From Alexandriicola marinus (GTDB taxonomy: Bacteria > Pseudomonadota > Alphaproteobacteria > Rhodobacterales > Rhodobacteraceae), in contig NZ_RBVZ01000007.1 of assembly GCF_004000435.1 (NCBI RefSeq), positions 55,981 to 119,980 of the forward strand: a stretch of 64,000 nucleotides of DNA, written 5' to 3'. The notes under the pieces are model-generated. The model saw only the letters and a program-made list of their open reading frames with translations, did no database searches and was not told where the DNA came from. Below, piece after piece: positions 53,019 through 62,670 of the stretch. Position 1 is the first letter of the stretch; each line of letters opens with the position of its first letter. The position numbers and the translations under genes are program-made.

Positions 53019-53957
53019 TCAGGAGGAATTCGCCCGACCTTCCATCAGGTCGGACAGCAGGTCTTGCGCGCTTGCGCGGATCGCCTCGACCATCCCGGGC
53101 GTCGCGCCTGAATAGGGCCAGAGCAGGTCGGGCCCGACCGGGGCCCAGCCGCCCGCCGCGGCCATCGCCTTGTCGAGGGCGGCGTCCGACAGGCCGTGAT
53201 CGCGAGCCAGCGGGATCATGGTTTCGTGCAAGAACCGGCGGAAGCGATCCTCGACATCGCGGGCGGCCTCGGGGTCGGTCTCGGCCATGTCCCAGTGACG
53301 CATCGCCCCGGCAGGCGACAGGCAGGCCACGTTGGAATAGGCGCCGTCGGCCCCGAGGGGCCGCCCGAAGGCCACGGTGTGACCGGCGACAAAGACAGAC
53401 ATGTCACCCAGCATCTCGCGCCGCTGTGCATACCAAGCCGCATCGCCCCCCGCGACCTTGACGCCCACGAGCGATGCGCTGCGCGCGCGCAGCCGGGCGA
53501 TGCCGGGCACGTCGAGCCGAACCTTGGCGGTGGGTGGATTATACAGGATCAGCGGCAATCCGTCCGATGCCTCGCTCATGCCGTCGATGAACCGGGCCTG
53601 TTCGGTCTCGGACGGGGGCCACCAATCGGGCAGCGTGATCTGCGCGGCGACCGCGTCACTTTCCGCGATCCGGCGCAGCCTTTCGCGGGCTACGCGCGGG
53701 TTGGAATTGCTGACACCGATCTGGACCGGAACCCCTGCCCGGCCCGCGACGCCAAGCGCAAGATCGGTGATCGCGTCGAACTCCGCCTCGGTCTGGTTGA
53801 AGAACTCGGCCGCCGTGCCATTGGTATAGATGCCCGCCACGCCCGAGGCGCAAAGGATATCGACCAGCTCTGCCAGAGCGCCCATGTCGATCTGATCCCC
53901 ACCCTGAACCGGCAGAAGAACAGCACCCCAGATGCCCCGGGGTCGAAATCCCGACAT
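53019..53957 (-). CDS. DapA-family (dihydrodipicolinate synthase-like) aldolase/lyase
   Basis: A 312-residue class I aldolase-fold protein. It starts MSGFRPRGIWGAVLLPV. The conserved pocket TNGTAAEFFNQTEAEF replaces the usual GTTGE. The catalytic pair is Tyr in LILYNPPTAK and the Schiff-base Lys in GVKVAGG. Usual length for the family. It starts one base after the stop of the PhyH-like gene, so the two are one operon. These enzymes add or remove pyruvate on 2-keto acids; the substrate here is unknown, and the pocket change makes a role in lysine synthesis unlikely. Confidence 0.85.
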   Translation of the reverse strand: MSGFRPRGIWGAVLLPVQGGDQIDMGALAELVDILCASGVAGIYTNGTAAEFFNQTEAEFDAITDLALGVAGRAGVPVQIGVSNSNPRVARERLRRIAESDAVAAQITLPDWWPPSETEQARFIDGMSEASDGLPLILYNPPTAKVRLDVPGIARLRARSASLVGVKVAGGDAAWYAQRREMLGDMSVFVAGHTVAFGRPLGADGAYSNVACLSPAGAMRHWDMAETDPEAARDVEDRFRRFLHETMIPLARDHGLSDAALDKAMAAAGGWAPVGPDLLWPYSGATPGMVEAIRASAQDLLSDLMEGRANSS

Positions 53958-53958
53958 C

Positions 53959-54726
53959 TCAGATCTTCCCTTCGGCGCGCAACTCGGCCTCGAGCCGCGC
54001 CTTGTAGGCAGCCTTCGACGCCTCGTCGATCCGCGCGCTCTCGCCGAAATACACAAAGCCCAGCGCCCGGCGCGACCGGTCGGGCGAGACGTTCGGCCCG
54101 GCCCAGTGGATGATATGCGCGTCATGCATGAGGAACGTGCCCGCATCGCCGGGAAAGGCCACGGTGTTGGCCTTGTCGTCCTCGGTGCCGAAATCCGTCA
54201 GGCCCTGCGAAAAGCCCAGCACGTTCGACCGGCCATGAGGCCGGAAGCCGCCCGCCTTGTGTGAGCCCCGGACATAGTGGATGCAGCCGTTTTCCTCGTC
54301 CACCGGTTCCAGAGCGAGCCAGCCCGTCACCGCCTTGCAGGGCGACAGGTGAAAGTAATACCCATCCTGATGCGGCGGGGTGGGCTGGCCGATGCCGGCC
54401 GGCTTGTTGAAATATTGCAGGTTCTGCGGGACCGCCGCCTCGCCCATTGCAGCCGAGGCCAGATCACGGATGACGCTGTTTTCCATCAACTCGCGGAAAT
54501 AGGCGTCATAGACCGACAGCTTCTGCATCTGCTTGAGCGTGGAGCGATCGTCCCGGTTCTCGAAATAGACCTCCTCGACCGGCATGGTGGGCATCACGTC
54601 AGCGATGTAACGGTCAAGCTCTGCGTTGATTTCGGCCATCTTGTCCGCATCGAACAGCGGTTGCAGCGCCATGTATCCATCGCGCGCAAACCCGGCCGCG
54701 AGGTCATTCATCTCAAGATCGGACAT
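53959..54726 (-). CDS. Phytanoyl-CoA dioxygenase (PhyH) family oxygenase
   Basis: A 255-residue Fe(II)/2-oxoglutarate oxygenase. The metal triad is His119 and Asp121 (PPHQDGYYF) plus a His near residue 207 (HDAHIIHWAGPNVSPDRSRR), with an Arg after it that should bind 2-oxoglutarate. GCIHYVRGSHKAG is the PhyH signature. Family members hydroxylate small acids, quaternary amines and betaines such as ectoine. It leads a two-gene operon with the DapA-family protein, and the AraC regulator on the other strand probably controls it. Substrate unknown. Confidence 0.88.
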   Translation of the reverse strand: MSDLEMNDLAAGFARDGYMALQPLFDADKMAEINAELDRYIADVMPTMPVEEVYFENRDDRSTLKQMQKLSVYDAYFRELMENSVIRDLASAAMGEAAVPQNLQYFNKPAGIGQPTPPHQDGYYFHLSPCKAVTGWLALEPVDEENGCIHYVRGSHKAGGFRPHGRSNVLGFSQGLTDFGTEDDKANTVAFPGDAGTFLMHDAHIIHWAGPNVSPDRSRRALGFVYFGESARIDEASKAAYKARLEAELRAEGKI

Positions 54727-54841
54727 CTGTCATCTCTCTCCCCTGTTGCGGGATATCGAAGCACGAAGACCGCGGAACCGCGCAGCCAGAGATCCGACGC
54801 CAGACTAGGAATATCGACAAATCCGGGGCAATATCGGCCCC

Positions 54842-55615
54842 ATGACCAAGGATCGGGACATCACGGCCCTTTTGCGCCATGCCTATGGCCGCTTTGACCG
54901 GCGCCTTCCGATCGGCCCGGTCACATGGCCGTTCCACGATCTGCTGTGGATTCATCAAGGCCGCGCGCGCATCAGGTTCGAGGACGGAGACCACGTCGAC
55001 CTGTCGGCCCCTGACGGGATCCTGATCCTGCCGGGAACCCCGTTTTCCGGCGAGGCGGTGGGCGGTGCCGCGACCGCCTCGGTCTGCCATTTCCGGATGA
55101 GCGGGGCCGAGGGGGCGGGCCATCGGCGTGCGCCGGTGCCCGAGCGGATCGATCTGCAGGCGCTTGTCCGCCTCGCGCTCAGGCTGGCCAAGGACAGCCC
55201 CGAAGCGACAGAGCGGCGGACGCGGCTCCTGCGCGCGATCCTCGACGGTTTTGACGCAGGCACCGGCGCGCCCGAACGCGACCGCCGGGCGCAGCGGCTG
55301 GCGCAGGCCTGGGATCAGGCCGCCGCGAACCTCGGGGGGATGCGCAGCCTCGTGGATGTGGCCGCCCTGATCGGATTGCGCGAAAGCGCGCTGCGCACGC
55401 TCCACCGCGAGGTTCATGGCACTCCCGCCGGGGCGCACCTTCGCGAATTGCGGCTGACACGGGCAGAGGCGCTTCTGGCAACGACGGGCCTGACGCTGGC
55501 CGAGATCGCCCGGCAGGTCGGCTATGGCCATGCCGAAACGCTGAGCGCGGCGTTCCAGCAATCGCGCGGAATGACCCCGGGCGGCTTTCGCCGCCATGCG
55601 CGACCCTTCGCCTGA
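54842..55615 (+). CDS. AraC-family transcriptional regulator
   Basis: A 257-residue regulator: a cupin-like N-terminal sensing domain (residues about 10-100, WIHQGRARIRFEDGDHVDL, ILILPGTPFSGEA) and a C-terminal double helix-turn-helix (about 170-250, DVAALIGLRESALRTLHREVHG and TLAEIARQVGYGHAETLSAAFQQSRGMTP). It diverges from the PhyH/DapA operon across 115 bases and is the likely activator of it, with the oxygenase substrate as the effector. It ends four bases from the convergent aminotransferase stop. Confidence 0.9.
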   Translation: MTKDRDITALLRHAYGRFDRRLPIGPVTWPFHDLLWIHQGRARIRFEDGDHVDLSAPDGILILPGTPFSGEAVGGAATASVCHFRMSGAEGAGHRRAPVPERIDLQALVRLALRLAKDSPEATERRTRLLRAILDGFDAGTGAPERDRRAQRLAQAWDQAAANLGGMRSLVDVAALIGLRESALRTLHREVHGTPAGAHLRELRLTRAEALLATTGLTLAEIARQVGYGHAETLSAAFQQSRGMTPGGFRRHARPFA

Positions 55616-55619
55616 ACGC

Positions 55620-56924
55620 TCAGGCGAGCCTCGAAAAGCCCGAATGACACACCGGCCCGTCAAGCAGCGCCTCCGGATCGCGCCCGTCCTCGCACTCGGC
55701 AATCAGGGCGAAGACCGGATCCAGCGCCTCGAAATAGCGATCCACCACGTCGGGCCGGTGTTCCGTGCAGACATAGACACTGGTGCCCGCAAGGTATCCG
55801 GCCTTGAGCATTTCCTGCGTGATCAGCGTCTTGTAGATCGGCCCACGCGCGCCCGGAATGTCAAAGCCGGTCAGAGCCGGCAGGCCCCGTGTGCGGATCG
55901 TCAGACCATGCGAGGCGGCAAGGTCCTGCCAGCGGCGGGTGATCTCGCGCCCGGTTTCGGTGATGACCTCCCATGAGCGGCAGTCTTCCATCGCATCGAG
56001 CGTGGCAAGCGCCGCGACGGGGCCGATCCTCTCGGTCCAGAAGGTGGAACTGATGAAGGTCGATTGCGCCGCATCCATGACCGCGCGCCGCCCGATCACG
56101 GCGGTAATCGCATAGCCATTGCCCAGCGCCTTGCCAAAGACGGCCATATCGGGATCGACGCCGTAAATCTTGTGCAACCCGCCAAAGGCCTGCCGGAAAC
56201 CCGAGGTGCATTCGTCAAAGATCAGGACGATGCCATGCGCATCCGCGATGTCGCGGACGGCCTGAAGAAAACCGGGGGCGGGATCGGCGCTGCGTGACAC
56301 CTCCATCTTGATGACGCCGATCTTCTGGTCCGTGACCAGCGATTTCAGCGCTTCCAGATCGTTGTAGGCAAACGGAAAGACCGAGCCCGCCAGATCACGC
56401 GGAACACCCGCCGGATCAAGGCCGGGCAGCAGATGCCCGTCCAGGCCGGCCGCATCGCCAAGATTGGCGGCCAGATACCAGTCATGCCAGCCGTGATAGC
56501 CGCAGATCGCCACGCCGTCGCGCCCGCTGGCCGCGCGGGCGATGCGGATCGCAATGGCATTGGCCTCCCCGCCCGAACGGGCGAAACGGGCCATTTCGGC
56601 CCATGGATGCAGCGCCACCAGACGTTCGGCCAGCGCCACCTCTTCGGGGGCGTTGAGGGTCGACATGTTGCCCGCGTCGATCACGCCGCGCACCGCGGCA
56701 TCGACCGACGGATGGCCATAGCCCAGCGTATTGGTACCCACGCTCATCAGCGACATGTCGGTGAATGCCCGATCCTCCAGATCCCAGACCGTCACCCCCG
56801 CCGCGCGCGAGAAATAGGCGGGCCAGATATCGGGCAAATGCATCTCGGGCCGCTTGGACAGCAGCATGTTGCCGCCGGGGATGACCGATTTCGCCCGATC
56901 CCAGAGCGCTTGCCCCTTGTTCAT
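55620..56924 (-). CDS. Class III aminotransferase (glutamate-1-semialdehyde aminomutase-like)
   Basis: A 434-residue PLP enzyme of the class III group, HemL-like branch. The PLP Lys is residue 265 in FGKALGNG, with IFDECTSGFRQAFGG before it and GGEANAIAIRIARA in the phosphate site. HemL itself works in haem synthesis, but the unusual LNAPEEVALAERLVALHPWAEMARF pocket and the catabolic setting suggest a different amino donor. The gene diverges from the amidohydrolase across a palindromic operator region. Confidence 0.86.
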   Translation of the reverse strand: MNKGQALWDRAKSVIPGGNMLLSKRPEMHLPDIWPAYFSRAAGVTVWDLEDRAFTDMSLMSVGTNTLGYGHPSVDAAVRGVIDAGNMSTLNAPEEVALAERLVALHPWAEMARFARSGGEANAIAIRIARAASGRDGVAICGYHGWHDWYLAANLGDAAGLDGHLLPGLDPAGVPRDLAGSVFPFAYNDLEALKSLVTDQKIGVIKMEVSRSADPAPGFLQAVRDIADAHGIVLIFDECTSGFRQAFGGLHKIYGVDPDMAVFGKALGNGYAITAVIGRRAVMDAAQSTFISSTFWTERIGPVAALATLDAMEDCRSWEVITETGREITRRWQDLAASHGLTIRTRGLPALTGFDIPGARGPIYKTLITQEMLKAGYLAGTSVYVCTEHRPDVVDRYFEALDPVFALIAECEDGRDPEALLDGPVCHSGFSRLA

Positions 56925-56947
56925 CGCATCCTCCCTGCGTCAGTGTT

Positions 56948-56971
56948 ATCATGTTATGATGTTAACATGAT
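56948..56971. promoter_or_regulatory. Palindromic operator between divergent genes
   Basis: Perfect 9-bp inverted repeat, arms ATCATGTTA and TAACATGAT, with a six-base spacer (TGATGT), in an AT-rich patch 19 bases before the amidohydrolase ATG and 24 bases before the aminotransferase ATG. It fits the operator of a GntR- or LacI-type repressor controlling both genes. The regulator is not adjacent in this window. Confidence 0.6.
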
Positions 56972-56989
56972 CCATCACAAGGCACGAAG

Positions 56990-58018
56990 ATGAGCGATCC
57001 GCATTGGGCCCCTTGCGCACTCGACACCCGGATATGGGAGGAGGAGCTGAACGACTTCGTTCCCGCACAGGTCTTCGATGTCCATACGCATCTGCATGAC
57101 TGGACCCATTACACCGATCACGCCAAGGCCACCGGCCCCTATGCGCCGAGCATCGGCACCTATTTCCCGAGTGCCACACGGACGATTGCCGATGCCGTCG
57201 ATGCGGCCCTGATGCCGGGGCGCGAGGTCGACCGGCTGTCCTTTCCGTTCCCCTATCCACGCCCGATCGATACCGAGGCCGCCAATGCGCTTATCGCGGC
57301 CGAGGTCTCGGGCGCCCCGCGATCGGCGGGGCTGATGCTCGTCCAACCGGAGATGACGGTCGAGCACATCCGCACGACGCTAGCGCGGACCGGTCTGATC
57401 GGGCTGAAACCCTATCTTGTCTACGCCCGCGGCGCGCCGCCTGCGGAGGCCCGGATCACGGACTTCCTGCCCGAACCGCAGATCGCGCTGGCCGATGAGC
57501 TGGGTCTCATCATCATGATGCACCTGTCCAAACGCGACGCCATCGCGGACCCGGACAACATCCGCGACCTGCGCGATCTGACCGAGCGCTATCCGGGCGC
57601 CAAATGGTGCCTTGCCCATTGCGCGCGCAGCTATTCCGCCTGGGCAATCGAAGCGGCGGCAGCTTCCCTGCGTGGCATCCCGAACATCTGGTACGATACC
57701 TCCACCGTCTGCGAGGCCGATGCGCTCGATGCGCTCTATACCGGGGTCGGCGTCGACCGGGTGATGTACGGCAGCGACGACCTGATCGGCCCGATGCGCG
57801 GCAAATACATCGCCTTCGGCCGGGCATGGAGCCTGCTGCACCCCGGCAATCACAGCCTGACACTGGGCCATTGTCTGCCCGACATGACCTTCATCCGCTA
57901 CGAGCAACTCCGCGCCATGAAGCGCGGCGCCCGCCAGATCGGCCTGACCTGGGCGCAGCGGAAGGCCCTCTTCCACGACACCGCCCGCGCGCTGGTCGAT
58001 TCCGTGCCGAGGCATTAG
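56990..58018 (+). CDS. Amidohydrolase-family metal-dependent hydrolase
   Basis: A 342-residue TIM-barrel hydrolase with the HxH motif in VFDVHTHLHDW (residues about 32-34), MMHLSKRDAI with another metal ligand, WCLAHCARSYSAW and VMYGSDDLIGP with the catalytic Asp. It belongs to the amidohydrolase-2 (COG2159) branch that includes decarboxylases and lactone hydrolases. It diverges from the aminotransferase, sharing an operator. Together they may handle an amino-sugar or amino-acid-derived compound; this is inference. Confidence 0.85.
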   Translation: MSDPHWAPCALDTRIWEEELNDFVPAQVFDVHTHLHDWTHYTDHAKATGPYAPSIGTYFPSATRTIADAVDAALMPGREVDRLSFPFPYPRPIDTEAANALIAAEVSGAPRSAGLMLVQPEMTVEHIRTTLARTGLIGLKPYLVYARGAPPAEARITDFLPEPQIALADELGLIIMMHLSKRDAIADPDNIRDLRDLTERYPGAKWCLAHCARSYSAWAIEAAAASLRGIPNIWYDTSTVCEADALDALYTGVGVDRVMYGSDDLIGPMRGKYIAFGRAWSLLHPGNHSLTLGHCLPDMTFIRYEQLRAMKRGARQIGLTWAQRKALFHDTARALVDSVPRH

Positions 58019-58123
58019 GGCTCTTGGTCTGACGCGAGGAGCCCCGGCGGTCATAGACTGTCAGACATCCGGCCGGTTTTCTGAGCGACATCGTCAGATG
58101 ACCGCTTTGGAGAAACTACCCTT

Positions 58124-59386
58124 TCACCTACTCGGTACGTCCCAATCCGAAGGGGGCATGTCGCGCCGTTGCAAGTGCATCGCCAGACCAACCGCGACGC
58201 CCACGCCGATGGCGACCGTCAGATCGGCCACCACCGTCAGGACAAGTGTCAGGACGAGTAGAAATTGGTCGGAGCGCCGCTCTTTCAGGTAACCCGCCCA
58301 TCTGTGCGGTTCGCTCATGTTCCAAGCTGTCAGGATGAGCAAGCCCGCCAGTGCTGGCATCGCGAGATAGCCTGCAAGGGGTGCGGCGATCAGCATGACG
58401 ACAAGGATCGTCAAGGCGTGAACGAGACCTGCGACGGGGGTCTTGCCGCCCGCGCGCACATTCGTCGCCGTTCGGGCAATCGCGCCGGTCGCGGGCAGAC
58501 CGCCAAACAGCGATGACCCGATATTCGCGGCTCCTTGTGCGAGCAGCTCGGCGTTTGGCCGGTGGTGCCCCTGTATCATCCTGTCCGCCACCATTGCCGA
58601 CAGAAGGGACTCGATCCCGGCGAGGAAGGCGATGACGAAAGCGCTTGGCAACAACTCTGTCACCCGTGCCAAACTGACCTCCGGCAAGGACGGGAGCGGA
58701 AGGTTGCTTGGCAGATCGCCGAACCGGGAATGGATCGTGTCCACGGGCAGCGCCATCACAGCGACAACGGCAGAAGTCGCGGCGATCGCGACAATCAGAC
58801 CGGGTAGTCTTGGTGCCAGCCTTCGAAAGGTGACAATCAGGATCATCGAAGCGATCCCGATACAAAGTGCCGCGACGTTGGTGCTGTCGCGTGCACTCCA
58901 GAGGGCGTCCACCTTACCGAAGAACTCTGCTGGAACGGTGCCAATGGACAGACCGAAAAGATCGTTGAGCTGGCTGGTGGCAATTATGACCGCGATACCG
59001 ATGGTGAAGCCGTTGATGACGGGTTCCGGGACAAGGCGCATCAGCCGACCTGCCCGCAGGCACCCCCCGACTAGCAGGATCACCCCGGCCATGAATGTTG
59101 CCAATACCAGCCCATCATACCCATGATCGGCAATCACGCCGTAGACAACGACGATGAATGCACCGGTTGGCCCCCCAATCTGCACCCGGCTTCCTCCCAG
59201 AAGCGAGATCAGGAAACCCGCGACGATGGCTGTGACCAGACCTTGCGCAGGGGATGCGCCCGACGCGATTGCGATGGCCAGGCTGAGCGGGAGCGCAACC
59301 ATGGCCACAGTAACCCCAGCCAAAACATCCGCCCGGAATGTCGGGCCATCGTAGGTTTGAAGTGTCGTCAGGATTTTCGGCTTCAT
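58124..59386 (-). CDS. SulP-family anion transporter lacking STAS domain
   Basis: A 420-residue inner-membrane transporter of the SulP/SLC26 family. It begins PKILTTLQTYDGPTFRADVLAG and has the family segments AIASGASPAQGLVTAIVAGF, GGSRVQIGGPTGAFIVVVYG and GFTIGIAVIIATSQLNDLFG. About 11-12 membrane segments are predicted. The cytoplasmic STAS domain (usually ~110 residues more) is missing; the protein ends soon after the last helix, which is not a truncation by frameshift as the stop comes after RRDMPPSDW. Start at 59386 is preferred over an earlier Met. Substrate may be sulfate or bicarbonate. Confidence 0.88.
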   Translation of the reverse strand: MKPKILTTLQTYDGPTFRADVLAGVTVAMVALPLSLAIAIASGASPAQGLVTAIVAGFLISLLGGSRVQIGGPTGAFIVVVYGVIADHGYDGLVLATFMAGVILLVGGCLRAGRLMRLVPEPVINGFTIGIAVIIATSQLNDLFGLSIGTVPAEFFGKVDALWSARDSTNVAALCIGIASMILIVTFRRLAPRLPGLIVAIAATSAVVAVMALPVDTIHSRFGDLPSNLPLPSLPEVSLARVTELLPSAFVIAFLAGIESLLSAMVADRMIQGHHRPNAELLAQGAANIGSSLFGGLPATGAIARTATNVRAGGKTPVAGLVHALTILVVMLIAAPLAGYLAMPALAGLLILTAWNMSEPHRWAGYLKERRSDQFLLVLTLVLTVVADLTVAIGVGVAVGLAMHLQRRDMPPSDWDVPSR

Positions 59387-59701
59387 TTCAAAAGCATAAC
59401 TAAGCCGGAGACAGGGATGTAGCGGAAGTTTCGTTGGATGACAGAGAAGCCGACAATCGCCGAACCACAAGAACCGGGAGGTATGGGCTCTAGACAGTCA
59501 TTCGCGACAGAGCAATCAAGGGACGGATTTGGGCCGGTCACGACTGCCAGCCGGTCTTCGGCCTTCATGGTTGTTTTTTCAGTTTCATACGAAGCAACGC
59601 CGTTCGCTGCAGCCTAGGCGACATCGGCCCAATGGTCTAGATTCCCTGAATTGGCCCACCCGCGAAGGGTGGAGAAGGAACCTCTTTTCGGTTGCGGCCC
59701 T
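59387..59701. other. Non-coding gap
   Basis: Around 315 bases between the SulP start and the stop of the DapA/NanA-like gene. No supported gene; short frames give no motif. It should hold the SulP promoter on the minus strand and a terminator for the peptide-transport operon, but I see no strong hairpin. Confidence 0.4.
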
Positions 59702-60631
59702 CTAAAGGTCCGGCAGAAACCCGATTTCGGCGAGGCCATGCGCGTCGCGGAAGGCGCGGTAGGCGTCCTTGAGCGCGGCTTCCGCCTCGGGCGTTTCGTA
59801 ATTGTCGAACGGCTTGCGGCAATAGCCGGCATCGGCGCCCTGCCACGCCATGATCCGCTTGACCGCCGACATCGGATATTGCTTGAGCGTGAAGAAGATG
59901 ATGGCGTTGGCCTTGTCCTGCAACGCCTTGGCATCCGCGATCCGGTCTTCGGCCATGGCCGCGACGATATCGGCATAAAGCTCGGGGATGATGTTGTAGA
60001 ACGACCCGATCAAGCCATCGGCCCCGAAGGCCAGCCCCGACATCGCCATTTCGTCGGCGCCGGAAAAGACCCGGAAATCGGGGCCGATCTCGGTCTTGAT
60101 GCGGCCGATCTCGAAATGGGTGGGGGCGGTGTATTTGACCCCTTCGATCCCCGGCATGGCGGCCAGCCGGGCCAGAAGCTCGAACCCGATCTCGCCCGCG
60201 AGCGCGATCTTGTAGACGACCATCGGCAATGACGTGGAGGCCGTCACGTCGGCATAGTAATTTGCGACCTGATCGGGCGTGAAGGGCCAGTAGATCGGCG
60301 GCACCGACGAGATCGCATCGGCGCCCGCAGCCTCGGCCTGACGGGCGAGCGCGACGGTCTGGTAGGTGCTGATCGCGCCCACATGGACCATGACGGGAAT
60401 GCGGCCCGCGACCTCCGCGCAGACGGTTTCGACCGCGCGCATCCGTTCCTCGGGGCTCATCATGAAGCCTTCGCCGGTCGAGCCGGTCAGGTAAAGACCA
60501 TCGACGCCGCGCGCCACCAGCGACGCGGTGATGCCCCGCAGCAGCCCTTCGTTCAGGCTGCCATCAAGGTCGAACGGCGTGACAAGGGCGGGGATCACGC
60601 CCTTGAAATCGTGGATCGCAAATTTCGCCAT
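59702..60631 (-). CDS. N-acetylneuraminate-lyase-like DapA-family aldolase
   Basis: A 309-residue class I aldolase of the DapA superfamily, NanA-like. It begins MAKFAIHDFKGVIPALVTPF. The keto-acid pocket is TGSTGEGFMMSPEER. Tyr is in VVYKIALAGE and the Schiff-base Lys in GVKYTAPTHFEI, the GVKYT pattern typical of sialate lyase and related enzymes. It is 26 bases downstream of the peptide/opine ABC ATPase and so probably degrades what the transporter imports. Real substrate unknown; no nanK or nanE neighbours are visible. Confidence 0.87.
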   Translation of the reverse strand: MAKFAIHDFKGVIPALVTPFDLDGSLNEGLLRGITASLVARGVDGLYLTGSTGEGFMMSPEERMRAVETVCAEVAGRIPVMVHVGAISTYQTVALARQAEAAGADAISSVPPIYWPFTPDQVANYYADVTASTSLPMVVYKIALAGEIGFELLARLAAMPGIEGVKYTAPTHFEIGRIKTEIGPDFRVFSGADEMAMSGLAFGADGLIGSFYNIIPELYADIVAAMAEDRIADAKALQDKANAIIFFTLKQYPMSAVKRIMAWQGADAGYCRKPFDNYETPEAEAALKDAYRAFRDAHGLAEIGFLPDL

Positions 60632-60657
60632 ATCTATGGGCTTTCGGTTCTGGGCGG

Positions 60658-61654
<997 letters not shown>

Positions 61655-61668
<14 letters not shown>

Positions 61669-62665
61669 CGGCCGCAAACTCCTCGTAGCGCCAGCACATC
61701 ACGCGATGATCGGGGGCGACCTGCGTCTCGTCCGGCATCTGGTCGCAGGCCCCGATCCGATAGGCGCAGCGGTCGGCGAACTGGCAGCCCTCGGGCCGGT
61801 TGTAGGGATCGGGGGTCTGGCCCGGGATGGCCTTGATCTCCTGATCCTTACCCCGGCCCAGAACCGGGATCGAATCCAGTAGCGCGCGGGTATAGGGATG
61901 CACCGGGTTGCGCAGGACCTTGCCCACCGGACCGGCCTCGACGATGTTGCCCATGTACATGACGGCCACGTCATCGGCCAGTTCGGCCACCACGCCCATG
62001 TCATGGGTGATCAGCATGATCGCGGTGCCGTGGTCGCGCTTGAGCGTATCCATCAACTCGAAGATCTGGGCCTGAATCGTCACGTCGAGCGCAGTCGTCG
62101 GCTCGTCCGCGATCAGGATGCGGGGGTTGCACGACATGGCGATGGCAATCATCGCCCGCTGCCGCATGCCGCCCGAATAGAGATGCGGATATTCGTTGAC
62201 CCGTTTTTCGGGCAGCGGAATGCCCATCGACCGCAGAAGATCGATGGCCTTGGAATGCCTGTCCGACCGGCCAAGGCCGGTGTGGTATTTCAGCATTTCC
62301 TTGATCTGGAACCCGATCGAATAGACGGGGTTGAGCGCCGTCATCGGATCCTGAAAGATCATCGCGATTTCCTTGCCCCGGATGGCGCGCATCTTTGCAC
62401 CATCGCGCGGCAACTGGTCGATCCGGACAGGCCCGTCCGGGCCGTGATAGGTGATCTCTCCCTCCTCGATCCGGCTCAGCGTCGGCAAAAGCTGCATGAT
62501 CGAGGCGGCCGTCACGCTTTTGCCGCAGCCGCTTTCGCCCACGATGCACAGGGTCTTGCCCTGCCGGATCTCGAACGACACACCGTCAAGCGCGCGGTTG
62601 CAGCGGTTGTTGGTGTAGATGTAGGTCTTGAGCCCCTTGACGGTGAGGGCGACGTCGTTTGCCAT
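61655..62665 (-). CDS. Peptide/opine-type ABC ATPase (DppD/OppD family)
   Basis: A 336-residue ABC ATPase of the DppD class. It begins [20 protein letters not shown] with Walker [10 protein letters not shown], signature motif [15 protein letters not shown], Walker [13 protein letters not shown] and [11 protein letters not shown]. The C-terminal domain carries [19 protein letters not shown]. The start at 62665 is chosen for the standard N-terminus; the frame opens further upstream without homology. It overlaps DppF by 14 bases and lies six bases after the permease stop. Confidence 0.93.
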
Positions 62666-62670
62666 CGCCC

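Noticed and set aside
59383..59568. Short minus-strand frame upstream of the SulP start
   Set aside because: No motif or homology recognised and it overlaps the SulP start in a different frame.
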